A stretch of 64,000 bases of DNA from Aristolochia californica (taxonomy: Eukaryota; Streptophyta; Magnoliopsida; Piperales; Aristolochiaceae), in contig JARWKL010000006.1 in the NCBI GenBank assembly GCA_029961685.1, forward strand, positions 7,029,383 through 7,093,382. Reading direction: 5' to 3'. Positions 33,992-44,474 of this stretch are shown piece by piece. The notes below the pieces were generated by a model. The model did no database searches and was not told where the DNA came from. It worked only from the letters and a program-made list of their open reading frames with translations. The translations under genes were made by a program, and so were the position numbers. Positions within the stretch are counted from its first letter, which is position 1. Each line of letters starts with the position of its first letter.

Positions 33992-34734
33992 ATGGCCGAA
34001 GAAAACATGAGTCACAAGAGTGATGTTCTCAGAATTACTACTATACCCTTGCGAGGGGTATCAAATTTCATGAGTTGGTCCACATCAGTTCACTGATTTC
34101 TTATAACAAAAGACCTCCTTGGTCACCTCACCAACTATGGACCACCTATTAATGAAGAGGATATTTTTTATAACAAGTGGTTAAAAATTGATACTTTGGT
34201 TATTAGTTGGCTTATCAATAACATGGAAGAACATATCTCCAACAATGTTATTCATCTTGATACGACTAAATAAATTTGGGAGACATGTGCTAACTTGTAT
34301 TGTAGGTCTAAAAACTTACACAAGCCATATGATATTCTCCAAAGAAAGCTTACCAGTAAACAAGGAGAAAATATCCATGAATATTTGGCTCGCTTTAGAG
34401 CTCTTCTTCAAGAATGAAAAATAGCTCAGCCTACCTTCATGAATGTCTCTGTCCAAGACAAACAGAAAGAAGCCTTGGTCACTGCCATATGCCTTGCAAA
34501 CATTAAACTGTATCTTGAAGTTGCTAAAATTCAACTTCTTTGTGGTTCTGCCATTCCCACTTTTGATGATGTATGTGCCACATTACTTCGTATTCCAGAC
34601 ACTTCTTCTTCTACTACTGAAGTATCATCCTCTACGTACTTCGAGGCCATGGAATAAACTAAAGAGGAGGACAAGGAACAGGTGGAAGGAATGGGCATGT
34701 CAGAACAGATGGGAAGGAATGCACCTATTGTGGA
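33992..34734 (+). pseudogene. Inner copia gag, N-terminal and central part
   Basis: ATG at 33992 (MAEENMSHKS..) begins the nucleocapsid-type gag. Words shared with the copia at 43611 include RITTIPLRG, the LINNMEEHI.NNV segment, QGENIHEYLARFRALLQE and KEALVTAICLANIKLYLEV. Two in-frame stops are visible (after TTK and after LLQE). The protein breaks off inside the zinc knuckle, after CTYC, where a solo LTR is inserted. Gag coats the RNA and forms the particle. Confidence 0.85.
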
Positions 34735-35562
34735 TGCTGAATTTATGGAGATGTAAAATACTTCATTGACATCAATAACTTGTTGTAATCAGAGTACATG
34801 AACCTCTATGTATAGTAGAGGAGGATGTAGAGTCCTTATACAACTTTATCATTTGTTATGGTCCTGGGGTTAAGTACCTATGCCTTCCACTCCTAATAGG
34901 CTGGTCTTTTGGGTAATATTGGCTCGATGCTTAACATTTGGTATCAGAGCAGGCGCCACGTTGTGAGTTTGATTCCCAGGGTGTGCAGAGGCTGGATTAA
35001 AATTAATGGTAGGCTGTGGTTGGGCTAGTGTCGCTGCGCCGCCATGGTCATTGACTCGTTGTGAGTTCGAATCCCCAAGGGGAGTTATGGCGAGGGTATT
35101 GCGATCCCTGGACGTGGTCGCCGTAAGGGATTATGGGATCTTGACCCGGCACCTGTCGTTGAGTGTTAAGCCACCGTGGATGTTGCTCACGAAGGTGGGG
35201 TGTATTGTTATGGTGTTGGGGTTAAGTACCTATGCCTTCCACTCCTAACAGGCCGGTCTTTTGGGTAGTATTGGCTTGGTGCTTAACTTCATTCAATCCT
35301 AATTACATTACAACTCTAACTCATCAATTTAAGTAAGTCTATCTAAACAACTAGAAGACTAACTTGAGTATAACTAGGAGTCCTTCTCGATCATCCAACT
35401 TATGTGATAAGGATGCCAACTCATGGGAATCATTGTGGGTCCTACTTCTTATGGGCTTGGGCCCATCTTGTGGGCCTTTCTTGGTCGTGTGGCCCCATCT
35501 TATAATAATCTTACATATGTGGGCTTTCCTTGGTTGTTTGGGCTTGAGCTTATCTTCCAATA
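34735..35562 (-). mobile_element. Solo LTR inserted in the gag zinc knuckle, target duplication GTGGA
   Basis: On the minus strand it runs from TATTGGAAGATAAGC to CATCTCCATAAATTCAGCA. It matches the LTR family of the 17147-20460 element (AAGCCCAAACAACCAAGGAAAGCCCACATATGT, then the TTCATGTACT..GATTACAA block); only the terminal TG and CA are mutated. GTGGA flanks it at 34730-34734 and 35563-35567. Deleting the LTR and one GTGGA restores a CX2CX4HX4C zinc knuckle of the host copia. Without the TRIM nested in it the LTR is 388 bp. No interior or second LTR remains, so it is a recombination product. Confidence 0.9.
34854..35288 (+). mobile_element. 435-bp TRIM with target duplication TCATT
   Basis: 83-bp LTRs at 34854-34936 and 35206-35288 (TGTTATGG.. 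to ..GTGCTTAAC.). I count 8 mismatches, one being the terminal A to T. The primer site TTTGGTATCAGAGCAGG follows the first LTR and a purine tract GAAGGTGGGG precedes the second. TCATT lies at 34849-34853 and 35289-35293. The 269-bp interior is non-coding and comparatively GC-rich, with repeated TCGTTGTGAGTTCGAATCC-like phrases. Same family as 40648-41037 and the fragment at 19577-19680. Confidence 0.93.
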
Positions 35563-36266
35563 GTGGAAGATATGGCCACACTATAAAGACATGTTATAAA
35601 GTCCAAGGTAAACCAGAATGGACAAAGGCTAATCAAGCTTTAGTAAGTGATACAAAGGAGGATCGGGCTACTACATCAATAGAAAAGAAAACTCTTTCTG
35701 ATGATGAGTATGATTTATTCCACAAACTGAAAACACTGATGGGTTCTGGTCCAAGTTCCTCCTCAACTACTGCTGCCACCACCACTTTAGGTATGCTATC
35801 TACTTCCTCTTCATCCTGGATATTTGACTCAGAGTCCTCTGAGCATCTCATAGGTAACACAAATTTACTACACTCAGTTTCTCCTTATCTTTCACATAAA
35901 TTTGTTACCATAGCTAAATTTGTTACCATAGTTGACGATTCTCAAACTAAAGTTCTAGGGAAAGGGCCCACTTCTGTTACACCCACACTTCCGCTCATAG
36001 ATATTTTGTTTGTTCCTACTTTTTTCTTGAATCTTTTATCTGTTAGTCAGTTCACAAAATATTTTAATTTCTCCATCACCTTCTCACCCACTTCTAGTGT
36101 ATTTCAGAATCTTATAACGAAGCAGGTGATTGGTAGAGGCCGTGAACAAGGGGGGCTCTACTACTTGGATGTGCCTACAATAAATACTGTGTCAACTAGT
36201 GCAACTAAGACAAGTCTTGGGACATCCATCCGTACAATCTCTTCATCGTCTTTTTCCTACTCTTAA
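35563..36266 (+). pseudogene. Inner copia gag end and aspartic protease, active site damaged
   Basis: Starts with the second half of the zinc knuckle (HTIKTC) and a linker DEYDLFHKLKTLMGS. Protease words follow: SWIFDSESSEHLIGN, where copia normally has DSGASxH, then HKFVTIA (duplicated with a short repeat FVTIAKFVTI), LPLIDILFVPTFFLNLLSVSQ and QGGLYYLDV. The catalytic Asp is kept but the neighbouring Gly and Ala are changed (DSESS), which should abolish function. The frame 35364-36266 starts inside the solo LTR, so its first 68 residues are not gag. Confidence 0.85.
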
Positions 36267-36960
36267 AGAAAGGTTAGAGTTAAATTGTGAAGTCTATAAA
36301 TTGAGCAAACACCAATAGATTACATACTCACCTCGTCCAAAACTTAAAAGTATTAATCATTTTTCATTGATTCATATAGATGTATTGGGACCTTTGAGTG
36401 TCTCAAATATTTCCCAAGTCAAGTACTTTATTAGATTTATTGATGATTTTACTCGTACCACTTGGTTATTTCTTTTTAAGGATCGTTATGAAATACCATC
36501 CATATTTAAATCATTTCATGCTATGTTATTCACTTAGTTTGGTAAGAAAATAAAAGTACTCCGTTCTGATAATGCCAAAGAATATACATCCAGAGACCTT
36601 GACTCTTTTTGTCAAGAAAATGACATTATCCATCAAACATCACGTGCCTACACTCCTCAACAAAATATTGTAGCAGAACGGAAGAACCATCATCTTCTTG
36701 AGGTAGTTTGAAGTTTACTATATACAATGAAAGTTCCATACTTTTGTTGCTCACATGCCATCCTTACTGCATGTTTTCTTATAAATATGCTACCCTCTTC
36801 CATTCTAGGTAATAAATCCCCATACTTGTTATTGTTGCCACATGATGATCCTTTTTCACTTCCATTGAAAGTCTACAAGTGTCAATGTTTTATTCATATT
36901 AACTCCCCACAACACAGTAAAATTGATCCCAAATTTATCGAGTGTATCTTTTAAGATACT
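36267..36960 (+). pseudogene. Inner copia integrase, broken
   Basis: Reads a remnant of the zinc-binding HHCC region, then INHFSLIHIDVLGPLSVSNI (first Asp), VKYFIRFIDDFTRTTWLFL, KVLRSDNAKEY (second Asp), IIHQTSRAYTPQQN and VAERKNHHLLEV (Glu). The DD-E triad is still visible, but stops interrupt it (for example after HAMLFT and LLEVV). It ends with TACFLINMLPSSILGNKSPY. Integrase joins element cDNA to target DNA. Confidence 0.87.
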
Positions 36961-38289
36961 CTCACACACAAAAGGGCTATATTTGTTACAATCCCACTCT
37001 TCAACATTTACTTGTGTCTAGGGTGTCACTTTTTTTTAAGAGTCTCCATACTATTATTACAATGCTCCTCCAAGTTTATCTTCAGTACCAAATTCTCCTC
37101 GACTGGTTGTACTCTGTGCTACAAAAATTGCACAACCCCCAAACACACTGGCTGACACCACACCTACTGAGTTTATGGATCCCACCGACGTAAGTCCATC
37201 TTATCCTATTTTTTTTGTCCACAATATGATACTCGTCCCATTGCCTTGCAGAAAGAACCTAGAACTTGCACTAGAACCTCTACTTCTCACCCCAAATCTA
37301 ATTTTGTGTCTCACCATCGTTTATCCCCTTTATGTTGTCAATTAATTTCATTTATCTCCCTCATATTCCTATCAAGAGATTCTCAAAAATCCAAAGTGGA
37401 AGGCGACAATGGACAAAGAAATGCAGGCACTATATGAAAAGTAGAAAATGGCTCTAGTTTCTCTTCCATTAGGTATGAAACCTATCGATTACAAATGGGT
37501 TTTTACAGTGAAACACAATCTAGATGGGTCCGTTGCTCGGTTTAAGGCTCGCGTCGTTTCTAAAGGTTATACATAGTATTATGGAATAGATTATGAGGAA
37601 ATATTCTCTCCAGTGGCCAAAATGAATTTGGTACATATCTTATTATCTCTTGTGGCTAATTCTTCCTGGCAGGTATATCAGCTTGATGTGAAAATTGCTT
37701 TTCTTAATGGGGATATCAAGGAAGAAATTTATATGCATCAACCACTTAGTTATGTGGTTGATGTGTAGTCGGTATGTCGATTGAAGAAATCCCTTTATGG
37801 TCTGAAAAAAGTCTCCTCAAGCATGGTTTGAAAATTTTAGTCAAGCTCTCATAGGGGCTGGATTTCACAGATGTTCTATAGATCACGCCGCATTTATTAA
37901 AGACACACCTAAAGGCAAGGTAATTTTGGTAGTATGTGTTGAGAAGTGATCCCGAGTACATCCAGGAAACCAAATAAAAAATATGTGCAAAATTCTAGAA
38001 AAAAGATATTGGACAATGTAAAAGTACTACAATCAAGACATGGGATTGTACTATCCCAAAGGAAGTATGTCCTTGATCTACTAGAGGAGACAAGAATGAT
38101 GGGGTGTAGACCAGTAAAAACCATTATGGACTCAAATACAAAAGTATGTGCATGTATTGGAGAAGATGCAGCTATCAAAAATATCAAAGACTAGTGGGAA
38201 AACTCATTTATCTCTACGTAAAGAGACCAAATATATCATATTCAGTAAGTGTGTTTAGTCAATACATGCACAAACCACAACTCAGTCAC
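36961..38289 (+). pseudogene. Inner copia linker and reverse transcriptase, broken
   Basis: A degraded linker (to about 37370) is followed by RT: ATMDKEMQALYEK, YKWVFTVKHNLDGSVARFKA, YYGIDYEEIFSPVAKMN, VYQLDVKIAFLNGDIKEEIY and SVCRLKKSLYGLKK. The segment that should contain the catalytic YVDD is deleted: the frame goes from GKVILVVC directly to RKPNKKYVQN near 37930-37970. Later words LQSRHGIVLSQRKYVLDLLE and MGCRPVKTIMD follow. Several stops. Not capable of synthesis. Confidence 0.87.
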
Positions 38290-38848
38290 TAGCCAGCACT
38301 AGAAAGGATATTGCGATATTTGAAAGGAGCTCCAGGAAGAGGGCTTCTCTATAAGAATCATGCTCACTTCAACATCAAAGGATTTTCAGATGTCGACTGG
38401 GCCGGATCCCCTGATGATAGAAAATCTACTTCGGGATATTGTACGATGGTTGGAGGAAACTTAGTTACATGGAAAAGCAAGAAGCAGAATGTGGTTGCAC
38501 GGTTGAGTGCAAAAGCAGAATTCAGAGCCATGACATACATAGTTAGTGAGCTTCTATGGATCATATCTCTTCTCACTGAACTGAGATTCTATAAAGAAGC
38601 TCCAATGGATCTATATTGTGATAATCAGGCAACTATACATATCACATCAAATCTAGTCTTCCATGAGAGAACAAAGTACATTGAAGTAGACTGCCACTTC
38701 ATACGAGAAAAATCCCAAACCGACATATTATCACTCAAGCATATATCTACACAGAGCCAAGTTGCAAACATTCTCACCAAACCAGTCACTTATAAATTTT
38801 GTTCACCAACTACAACAAACTGGGCATTTACGATGTTTTCTCACCCCC
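38290..38848 (+). pseudogene. Inner copia RNase H
   Basis: The frame 38311-38916 reads [93 protein letters not shown] and EVDCHFIREK. This is the Ty1/copia RNase H with catalytic D, E and D all visible. It removes RNA from the first cDNA strand. This frame is intact, unlike the rest of the polyprotein, and runs into the start of the 3' LTR. It is in opposite decay state to the neighbouring RT. Confidence 0.88.
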
Positions 38849-39448
38849 AACTTGAGAGGGAGTTTTATAATGTAGGACCCAGCATGGTTGTACGAGAAGG
38901 TAGGACCCACCATTAGGACGTGAGAAGCCAAGAGGATTCATCACACAAACTGGTGGAAGATTTGAAGATTAAGTGGGACCCACAAAGATACCACGAGCAG
39001 GTATCCTTATCACATGAGCTGGAAGATCAAGTGGGACCCACAAAGATAAATCATGAGCTGGCATCTTCAGCCTATGGTCACGTCCTTATAGAAGAGTTAG
39101 AGTTTGAGTTATGTTAAACTTCTAAATTATGTTGATTTATCTTATCATGATAGGCTTATCTTTAAGAGTTAGAGTTGGAATGTAATTAGGAGAATGAAGT
39201 TAATTGTACATGAACTCTACCAGTCCTCTACTCTAAATAGAGGAGCTTGTACTCGGAATAAAATCATAAAAGCAAGTAGTTCTCCCTTCTCTCTCTCTCT
39301 CTTTCTCATGTAGAGTTCTCTTCTTTCCTTAACTCTTTCTTCTTCTTTTTCTCTTCTCTCTTCTCTACCCGAGAGCTCTCTCTCACCTTTTTTTCTTTCC
39401 CTCTCTTACCTTGCTCGAGATATCAGTAATGGGGTCCTAAATTCAACA
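38849..39448 (+). repeat. Purine tract and 3' LTR of inner copia
   Basis: AACTTGAGAGGGAG (38849-38862), then the 586-bp LTR. It has a much shorter CT tract (39290-39304) and fewer GTGGGACCCACAAAGATA modules than the 5' LTR. Confidence 0.9.
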
Positions 39449-39453
39449 TGATG

Positions 39454-40647
39454 TAAATAATGTGTTTCTCCAAAGTACCCTATCTGAGGATGATTTTAAG
39501 GCACAACCACCGGGCTTCATTGATGGTGAGCATTTCCACCATGTCTTCAAACTTTGTAAAGCTAACTACGATCTCAAACACGTTCCATGTGCTTGATATC
39601 ATGAATTGTGCCAACTTCTTATTACCTTTGGCTTCGCCAACTCTCATGCAGATTCCTATCTATTTATCTCACACACAGGTACTATGTGCAGTATATTTTG
39701 GTCTATGTGGATGGCATAATTATTACAAGAGATAATGATCAAGCTATTGTAAAGTTTTTCCAACTTCTTGATCAATGGTTTTCACTCAAGGATCTTGGCT
39801 CATTGACTTAATTTCTTGACGTATAAGTTGTTCCTCATTCTCAAGACTTCTGTCTCAACATCGATATATTTCTGATCTACTTGCTCGCACATGTATGACA
39901 AATATAAACCCTGTCACTACACCTCTTGTCACGACATCTACACTCACACTTCACTTTGGCACGACACTCTTTGATCCATCTGAATATCGGATTATTGTTG
40001 GTAGTATTCAATACTTGTCTCTTACACGCCTTAACATTGCATATGCAGCAAATAAGTTGCCTCCGTGTATGCATTGGCCTACTACTGACCACTGGGATGC
40101 TGTAAGTGATTGTTTCACTATCTTTGTGGGGATCTGGATCATTCTATTGTCATATATCTTTAATTTTCTTTGTCTCTCCATGCGTTCTCTGATGTTGATT
40201 GGGCAAGAAACAAGGATGGTTTCATTTCCACAGGTGCTTATCTTGTTTATCTAGGTCACAATCCAATCTCTTGGAGTTTTAAGAAGCAACAGATTGTGGC
40301 TCGCTCCTCTATTGAGGCAGAATATAGCTCTATTGCAACCACTACAACTGTGATCCGTTGGATATGCTCTTTTCTCACTGAACTTGGTATTTTTCTTCCA
40401 CAACTATCGATGATTTATTGTGACAATGTCAGTGTTATAAAATTGTGCTCCAATCCAGTATTTCACTCTCTCATGAAACATGTTGCTTTGGATTACCACT
40501 TCATTCGCAAACAAGTTTAGAGTGGCGCTCTTCGGGTTACTCATGTTTCCTCTATTGATTAGTTGGTTGATGCTCTTACCAAACCACTTCTGCAACCATA
40601 CTTCCTCTTCTTAATGACCAAGATTGGATTCTCCTCTTGGAGCTCCA
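39454..40647 (+). pseudogene. Outer copia RT C-terminus and RNase H
   Basis: The RT resumes right after the duplicated TGATG with NNVFLQSTLSEDD and AQPPGFID, then in changing frames to a region where YVDG stands in place of YVDD (VQYILVYVDGIIITRD, 39680-39730). FSLKDLG follows. RNase H words follow from 40161: FSDVDWARNKDGFISTGAY, LVYLGHNPISWSFKKQQIVA, RSSIEAEYSSIA and YCDNVSVIKLCSNPVFHS. Frame changes and stops make it inactive. It ends with SSWSS, where a TRIM is inserted. Confidence 0.85.
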
Positions 40648-41037
40648 TGTTATGGTCCTGGTTTAAGTATTTAGCTTTTCGCTACCTACCAGGCCGATCT
40701 TTTGGGTAGTATTTGCTAGGTGCTTAACATTTGGTATCAGAGCGGCACCCACATCGCTAGTTTGAATTCCGGAGGGGGCGACCTAGCGGAGGGGGTGACC
40801 TAGCGAAGTGGGCGACCTTGTGGAGGGAGTGACCTAGCAGTGTCACTAGAGTGGGCCGTCGCTAGAGTGGGCCATCACTAGAGTAGGCCGTCGCTAGAGT
40901 GGGCCGTCGCTAGAGTGGTCCGCCGTGGTCTTCGGCTTGTGAAGGTGGGATGTGATGTTTTGGTCCTAGGTTAAGTACTTGGCTTTTCGCTACCGACTAG
41001 GCTGATCTTTTGGGTAGTATTGGTTAGGGGCTTAACA
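40648..41037 (+). mobile_element. 390-bp TRIM of the same family, imperfect target duplication
   Basis: 82-bp LTRs at 40648-40729 and 40956-41037 (TGTTATGGTCCTGG.. to ..GCTTAACA). I count 11 mismatches. The primer site TTTGGTATCAGAGC starts at 40730 and a purine tract GAAGGTGGGATG ends before the second LTR. Flanks are CTCCA and CACCA, 4 of 5 matching. The interior contains two sets of short tandem repeats: GCGACCTAGCGGAGGGGG-type and GTCGCTAGAGTGGGCC-type. Confidence 0.9.
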
Positions 41038-42388
41038 CACCATCAATAATCTCAAAGATAACACTTATCATGTAATCCTACCAATAACACTTATCATGTA
41101 ATCCTACTGATAACACTTATCATCATATCCATTTGTAACCTATAAATACTGTGATTCATGAATGTAAATCATAGAAATATATTGCATTCTCTACACTTAA
41201 AATACGCAGTAATAATAATTCAACTATAATTATTTGATGGTTTGAGGGTATTCTTTCCCTCACTTGATCCTTGGTTTTAATAGCTGGAGCCCTCCATGAT
41301 GCTCTCAAGAATCTATTTATGGTCCCCTTCACAGTGCAACTGATGGGCTTGGGAGAACTGTTTTTGGTATCAGATGACTCTTCGATTCTTCGTCTCTTCA
41401 TGTTAGCTCAGGTATCGTTGATACTATGTCTGGATTAGTACTCACTTCTAGAGTCCTCTGTAGTTTGGGAGTTTGAGCAGAATTTTTGGGAACGAGAGAT
41501 GGACTGATTTTTGCTCTAGAGCATTTTGATTTGGTTACCAAGGCAGCATTCTTGGGAATCCCACAAGTAGAGGTCTCTAATCCTCTTTTTCCTGGTTCGG
41601 ATAAGGGGTTGTTGAGGCAATGGCCAATAAGTGGAGGCTTTTCTGGCGTTGGTGGAGTCTATGTGATGATACTAGATGAAAAAAAATTAGAAGCATGATA
41701 GAGATTAGTTCTCTTTAGACCATTTGAAAATTTCCATATTTGTTTGCATTGATGTTATGCCACATCTTGTTGCTTACCTTCTTCATTTCAGGCTTCAGAG
41801 TAATTTTTTTTTTTTTGTGATGGAAACCATGCAATGGTGATGATTTGGAAGTGTGTCTTCTTCATCATCTCATAATCTTCTCCAACCTATTTCCATAAAT
41901 AAAGCCTAAAACTATGAAGCATCAAAAGTACTAGAACTTACCTCAAGGAACAATCCCATCAACCGTGATAATGCTCTGTAATCTCTGGACTTCTATCTCC
42001 TTCCATTTAAACTTCTTTTATGTTCCATGACCAGACTGCAAGAATGGAAAAAATGGAACTTGGTAGCTTAGTCATAGTAAAAGCATCTAATTGAGTGATA
42101 TGGAAAGCAGTCAAGAAGAATTTGGGGGTTTTTGTAAAATATCCAGTTAAGTTGTCGAGGAGGGGAGGAGAAGTGATGGGGGGAGTTGTTTGCCAATGAA
42201 TCCTAACCCCTATCGTTGGCAATTTATGGTTCATAGTAATTGTGAAGTCATATGGGGCTCTACTAGGGGTAATCAGTGAAATTAGACAAGTAGGTTGAGT
42301 CCAATTTAAATTAGTTTGAGTCGTCTGCCCAGTCGTCCATTAGAAAAAGAAACCCAACCCCCATCATTGATGATGTACGGTTCGTAGT
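41038..42388. other. Candidate 3' LTR of the outer copia, then unrecognised sequence
   Basis: About 41050-41230 holds three copies of TAACACTTATCAT with TGTAATCCTAC, a TATA-like CCTATAAATACTGTG (41141) and a short leader, consistent with a copia LTR. Without its partner the ends are uncertain. From 41240 to 42388 I see no named gene. One block (..TCATAGTAATTGTGAAGTCATATG.GGCTCTAC, 42230-42262) is similar to the sequence immediately right of the next copia (48088-48120). It may be a duplicated piece of the receptor-kinase remnant. Confidence 0.4.
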
Positions 42389-42794
42389 TGTTGGAAGATG
42401 GGCTCAAGCCCACAAGTTCAAGGCTAGAAGCCCACACGTCAAAGGAGTGGCAAAGTGGTTATTTATGGTATGTTCCATAAGGATGGCATGAAGATGTAAA
42501 TACGTTGTCTTAGTATGTCTTTTAATCTATTGAGTTGTAACTTAATGGTTTTGTAACACTATAAATAAGAGCATTGGCTAAGAGGTAAGGCATTCAAGCC
42601 TTCCTCTCTCTTTGAGAAATCATCCAGCCACCCTCTCTTCTCCCTTGATGCATTCTCTCCTTCCCTTAATCCAAACTCTACTCTCTAATGTCCTTCTCCT
42701 TTCTCCCTCTTCTTTCTCTTATCTCCTTCTTCTTCCACTTTAACCTAAAGTCATTCTCATGGAGTCCTAACTTCTACATGGTATCAGAACATGG
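42389..42794 (+). repeat. 5' LTR and primer site of the third copia
   Basis: 390-bp LTR with the GGAAGATGGGCTCAAGCCCA start also seen in the 17147 element, a TATA-like CTATAAATAAGAGC (42561) and a CT-rich leader. TGGTATCAGAACATGG (42779-42794) is the Met-tRNA-type primer site. Confidence 0.9.
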
Positions 42795-43610
42795 AGGTTA
42801 GGATCCCTATTCAAGTAGTTATGTCATCCATTCAAGAAGTTGTTTATAGGAGTTATGCCTTGAACAGATAGGTAAAATATATTTTGTTTTCATATTCTCT
42901 CTTTACGGTTTCAATTTATTTCACTCTTCTTGAATTTTTGATTCACGTCAAGTCAGGATAATCTTCATAAACATTGTGAAGATCTATCTTTTATGACTAA
43001 AAGGATGGTGTAGCCTTGATCTCCTTGTAGCAAAATTACATGGTTGATCAAAGGTTATTTTTTTCTGTTTGTTATTTGGATTTAGTTACCTTTATGTAAC
43101 GGGAATCAAACATTGTTGATATGTGATTCCAGCACATGTGGGTGTCAATCCTATAATCTAACGTTATTCATGGGAGTGTTTGATGTTGTTGGATGATCAT
43201 TATATGTTTGATGAATTGCAACACTCACTTATCCCTATTTATTGTTTTTTTTCGTTTGAACTTCAGCAATTGAATCCTTTTTTGTGTTGAAGTATTTCCA
43301 TGAGTTGGAATTTATTTTATCAAGAAATTGCTCTCAGTTTGCTGAGAAAGGCCTTGTTTGATTAAGGATAAGAGTTGCATCGATTCTCTTCTCTCTATTT
43401 TTTTGATAAATATAAAAGAAGTTGAGTAGTGGCTGGTTCTTGTTATCACTTGACAAAGCACCATTTTCCATGATTTGGTGATTATTCTCGTGAAAATATT
43501 ATCTACTTATTTTTTGTGGCTAATTTGGTCTACGGGTGCTTCAAATTACGTTGTGTAATTGTTATTTGAGACCCTTTGATAATTGACCTCACTAGTTGAT
43601 TTGCGTCAAC
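42795..43610 (+). other. 5' leader of the third copia
   Basis: Non-coding interior between primer site and gag. T-rich, no structure or gene recognised. Confidence 0.6.
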
Positions 43611-44474
43611 ATGGAGAGTGGACATATGAGTAATAAGAGTGACATACTCTGAATTACTATAATTCCACTAAGAGGTCTTTCCAATTACCTCAGTTGGTCA
43701 CAATCGGTACGGAGGGTTCTCATTACTTGTGACCTTCTCAGTCATGTTATCAAAATCCCTCCTCCGATTGATGAAGAAGATGAAGTCTACTGTAAATGGG
43801 TAAAAAGCGATAACATGGTTATCAATTGGCTTATTAACACCATGGAAGAGCATGTCGCTAACAATGTGGTTAGCTTGGAGACTTCCAACAATATTTGGGA
43901 CACATATGCTAAGTACTATTCCAATACCACCTCCTTGCAAAGAGTATATGATATTTTCCAAAGTATGCTGGCTACCAAACAAGGAGATAATATTCATGTG
44001 TTTCTGGTCCAGTTTTGTGGCCTTCTCCAAGAATGGAAAATTGTTCAACCATATTCTACCGATATTGTTGTTCAAGAAAAACAGCAAAAGGCCCTAGCAG
44101 TGGCTATTTGCCTTACCAATATTAAGTCGTATCTTGAGGTGGTTACGACTCAAATTCTTATTTCCTCTGCCCTTCCCTCTTTTGATGACATCAATGCTAC
44201 ATTGTTACATATTCCTGATCGATTGATTCTCCATCAGCTATATTCTCTGGTAATTGGGGTACATTATCCCCATTTCAAGGAGGTAGCAAAAATACAAGAG
44301 GAGGCCACAATGGAGGTGGTCGAAGGTCTGACCCATTCCCGTATTGAGCCTCGATTGTGCACTTACTGTGGTGGTCAGAACCACCTTGTGGATTCATGCT
44401 GGAAACTCCATGGCAAACCTGATTGGGCAACAACCAATCCAGTCTCTGTTAATGTTGAGAAAAAAGGAGGATAG
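43611..44474 (+). pseudogene. Third copia gag with intact zinc knuckle, one early frameshift
   Basis: ATG at 43611 starts MESGHMSNKSD. One extra base near 43651 shifts the frame relative to the sister element, after which a long frame (43815-44474) runs to the end. Words: MVINWLINTMEEHVANNVVS, FQSMLATKQGDNIHVFLVQF and KALAVAICLTNIKSYLEV. The zinc knuckle CTYCGGQNHLVDSC (CX2CX4HX4C) then leads to WKLHGKPDWATTNP. In copia, gag binds and packages element RNA. The knuckle's cysteines and histidine are all kept. It ends at a stop before the protease, which lies in another frame. Confidence 0.88.

Larger units (their letters stand above)
32706..39448 (+). mobile_element. Inner Ty1/copia element with target duplication TGATG
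   Basis: The 5' LTR (32706-33472, 767 bp) and 3' LTR (38863-39448, 586 bp) share GTGAGAAGCCAAGA.GA.TCATC, TATCATGATAGGCTTATC and the end TCCTAAATTCAACA. A primer site TGGTATCAGATCATC starts at 33473. A purine tract ACTTGAGAGGGAG precedes the 3' LTR, whose first bases have mutated from TGTTACAATG to TTTTATAATG. TGATG flanks both ends (32701-32705, 39449-39453) and the outer RT reading frame resumes across it. Order: gag, protease, integrase, RT, RNase H, as in copia. It carries a solo LTR and TRIM in gag and many stops, so it is dead. Confidence 0.93.
31320..41230 (+). mobile_element. Outer Ty1/copia element, split by an inner copia
   Basis: Copia pol is readable from integrase (31360 to about 31990) into RT (about 32341-32705). 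It resumes at 39454 with the exact continuation of the RT and runs through RNase H to 40647. The 6.74-kb inner copia interrupts it within the RT motif QLDV/N, duplicating TGATG. After RNase H a TRIM (40648-41037) is inserted. Beyond it the typical 3' non-coding part and a candidate 3' LTR follow (about 41050-41230). Gag and the 5' LTR are not found upstream; gypsy sequence and a tandem duplication abut there. The element is heavily decayed. Confidence 0.8.

Noticed and set aside
41156..41698. Short frames (minus 41156-41401, plus 41486-41698) as genes
   Set aside because: No domain, splice context or codon pattern supports them; the first overlaps the presumed LTR of the outer copia.
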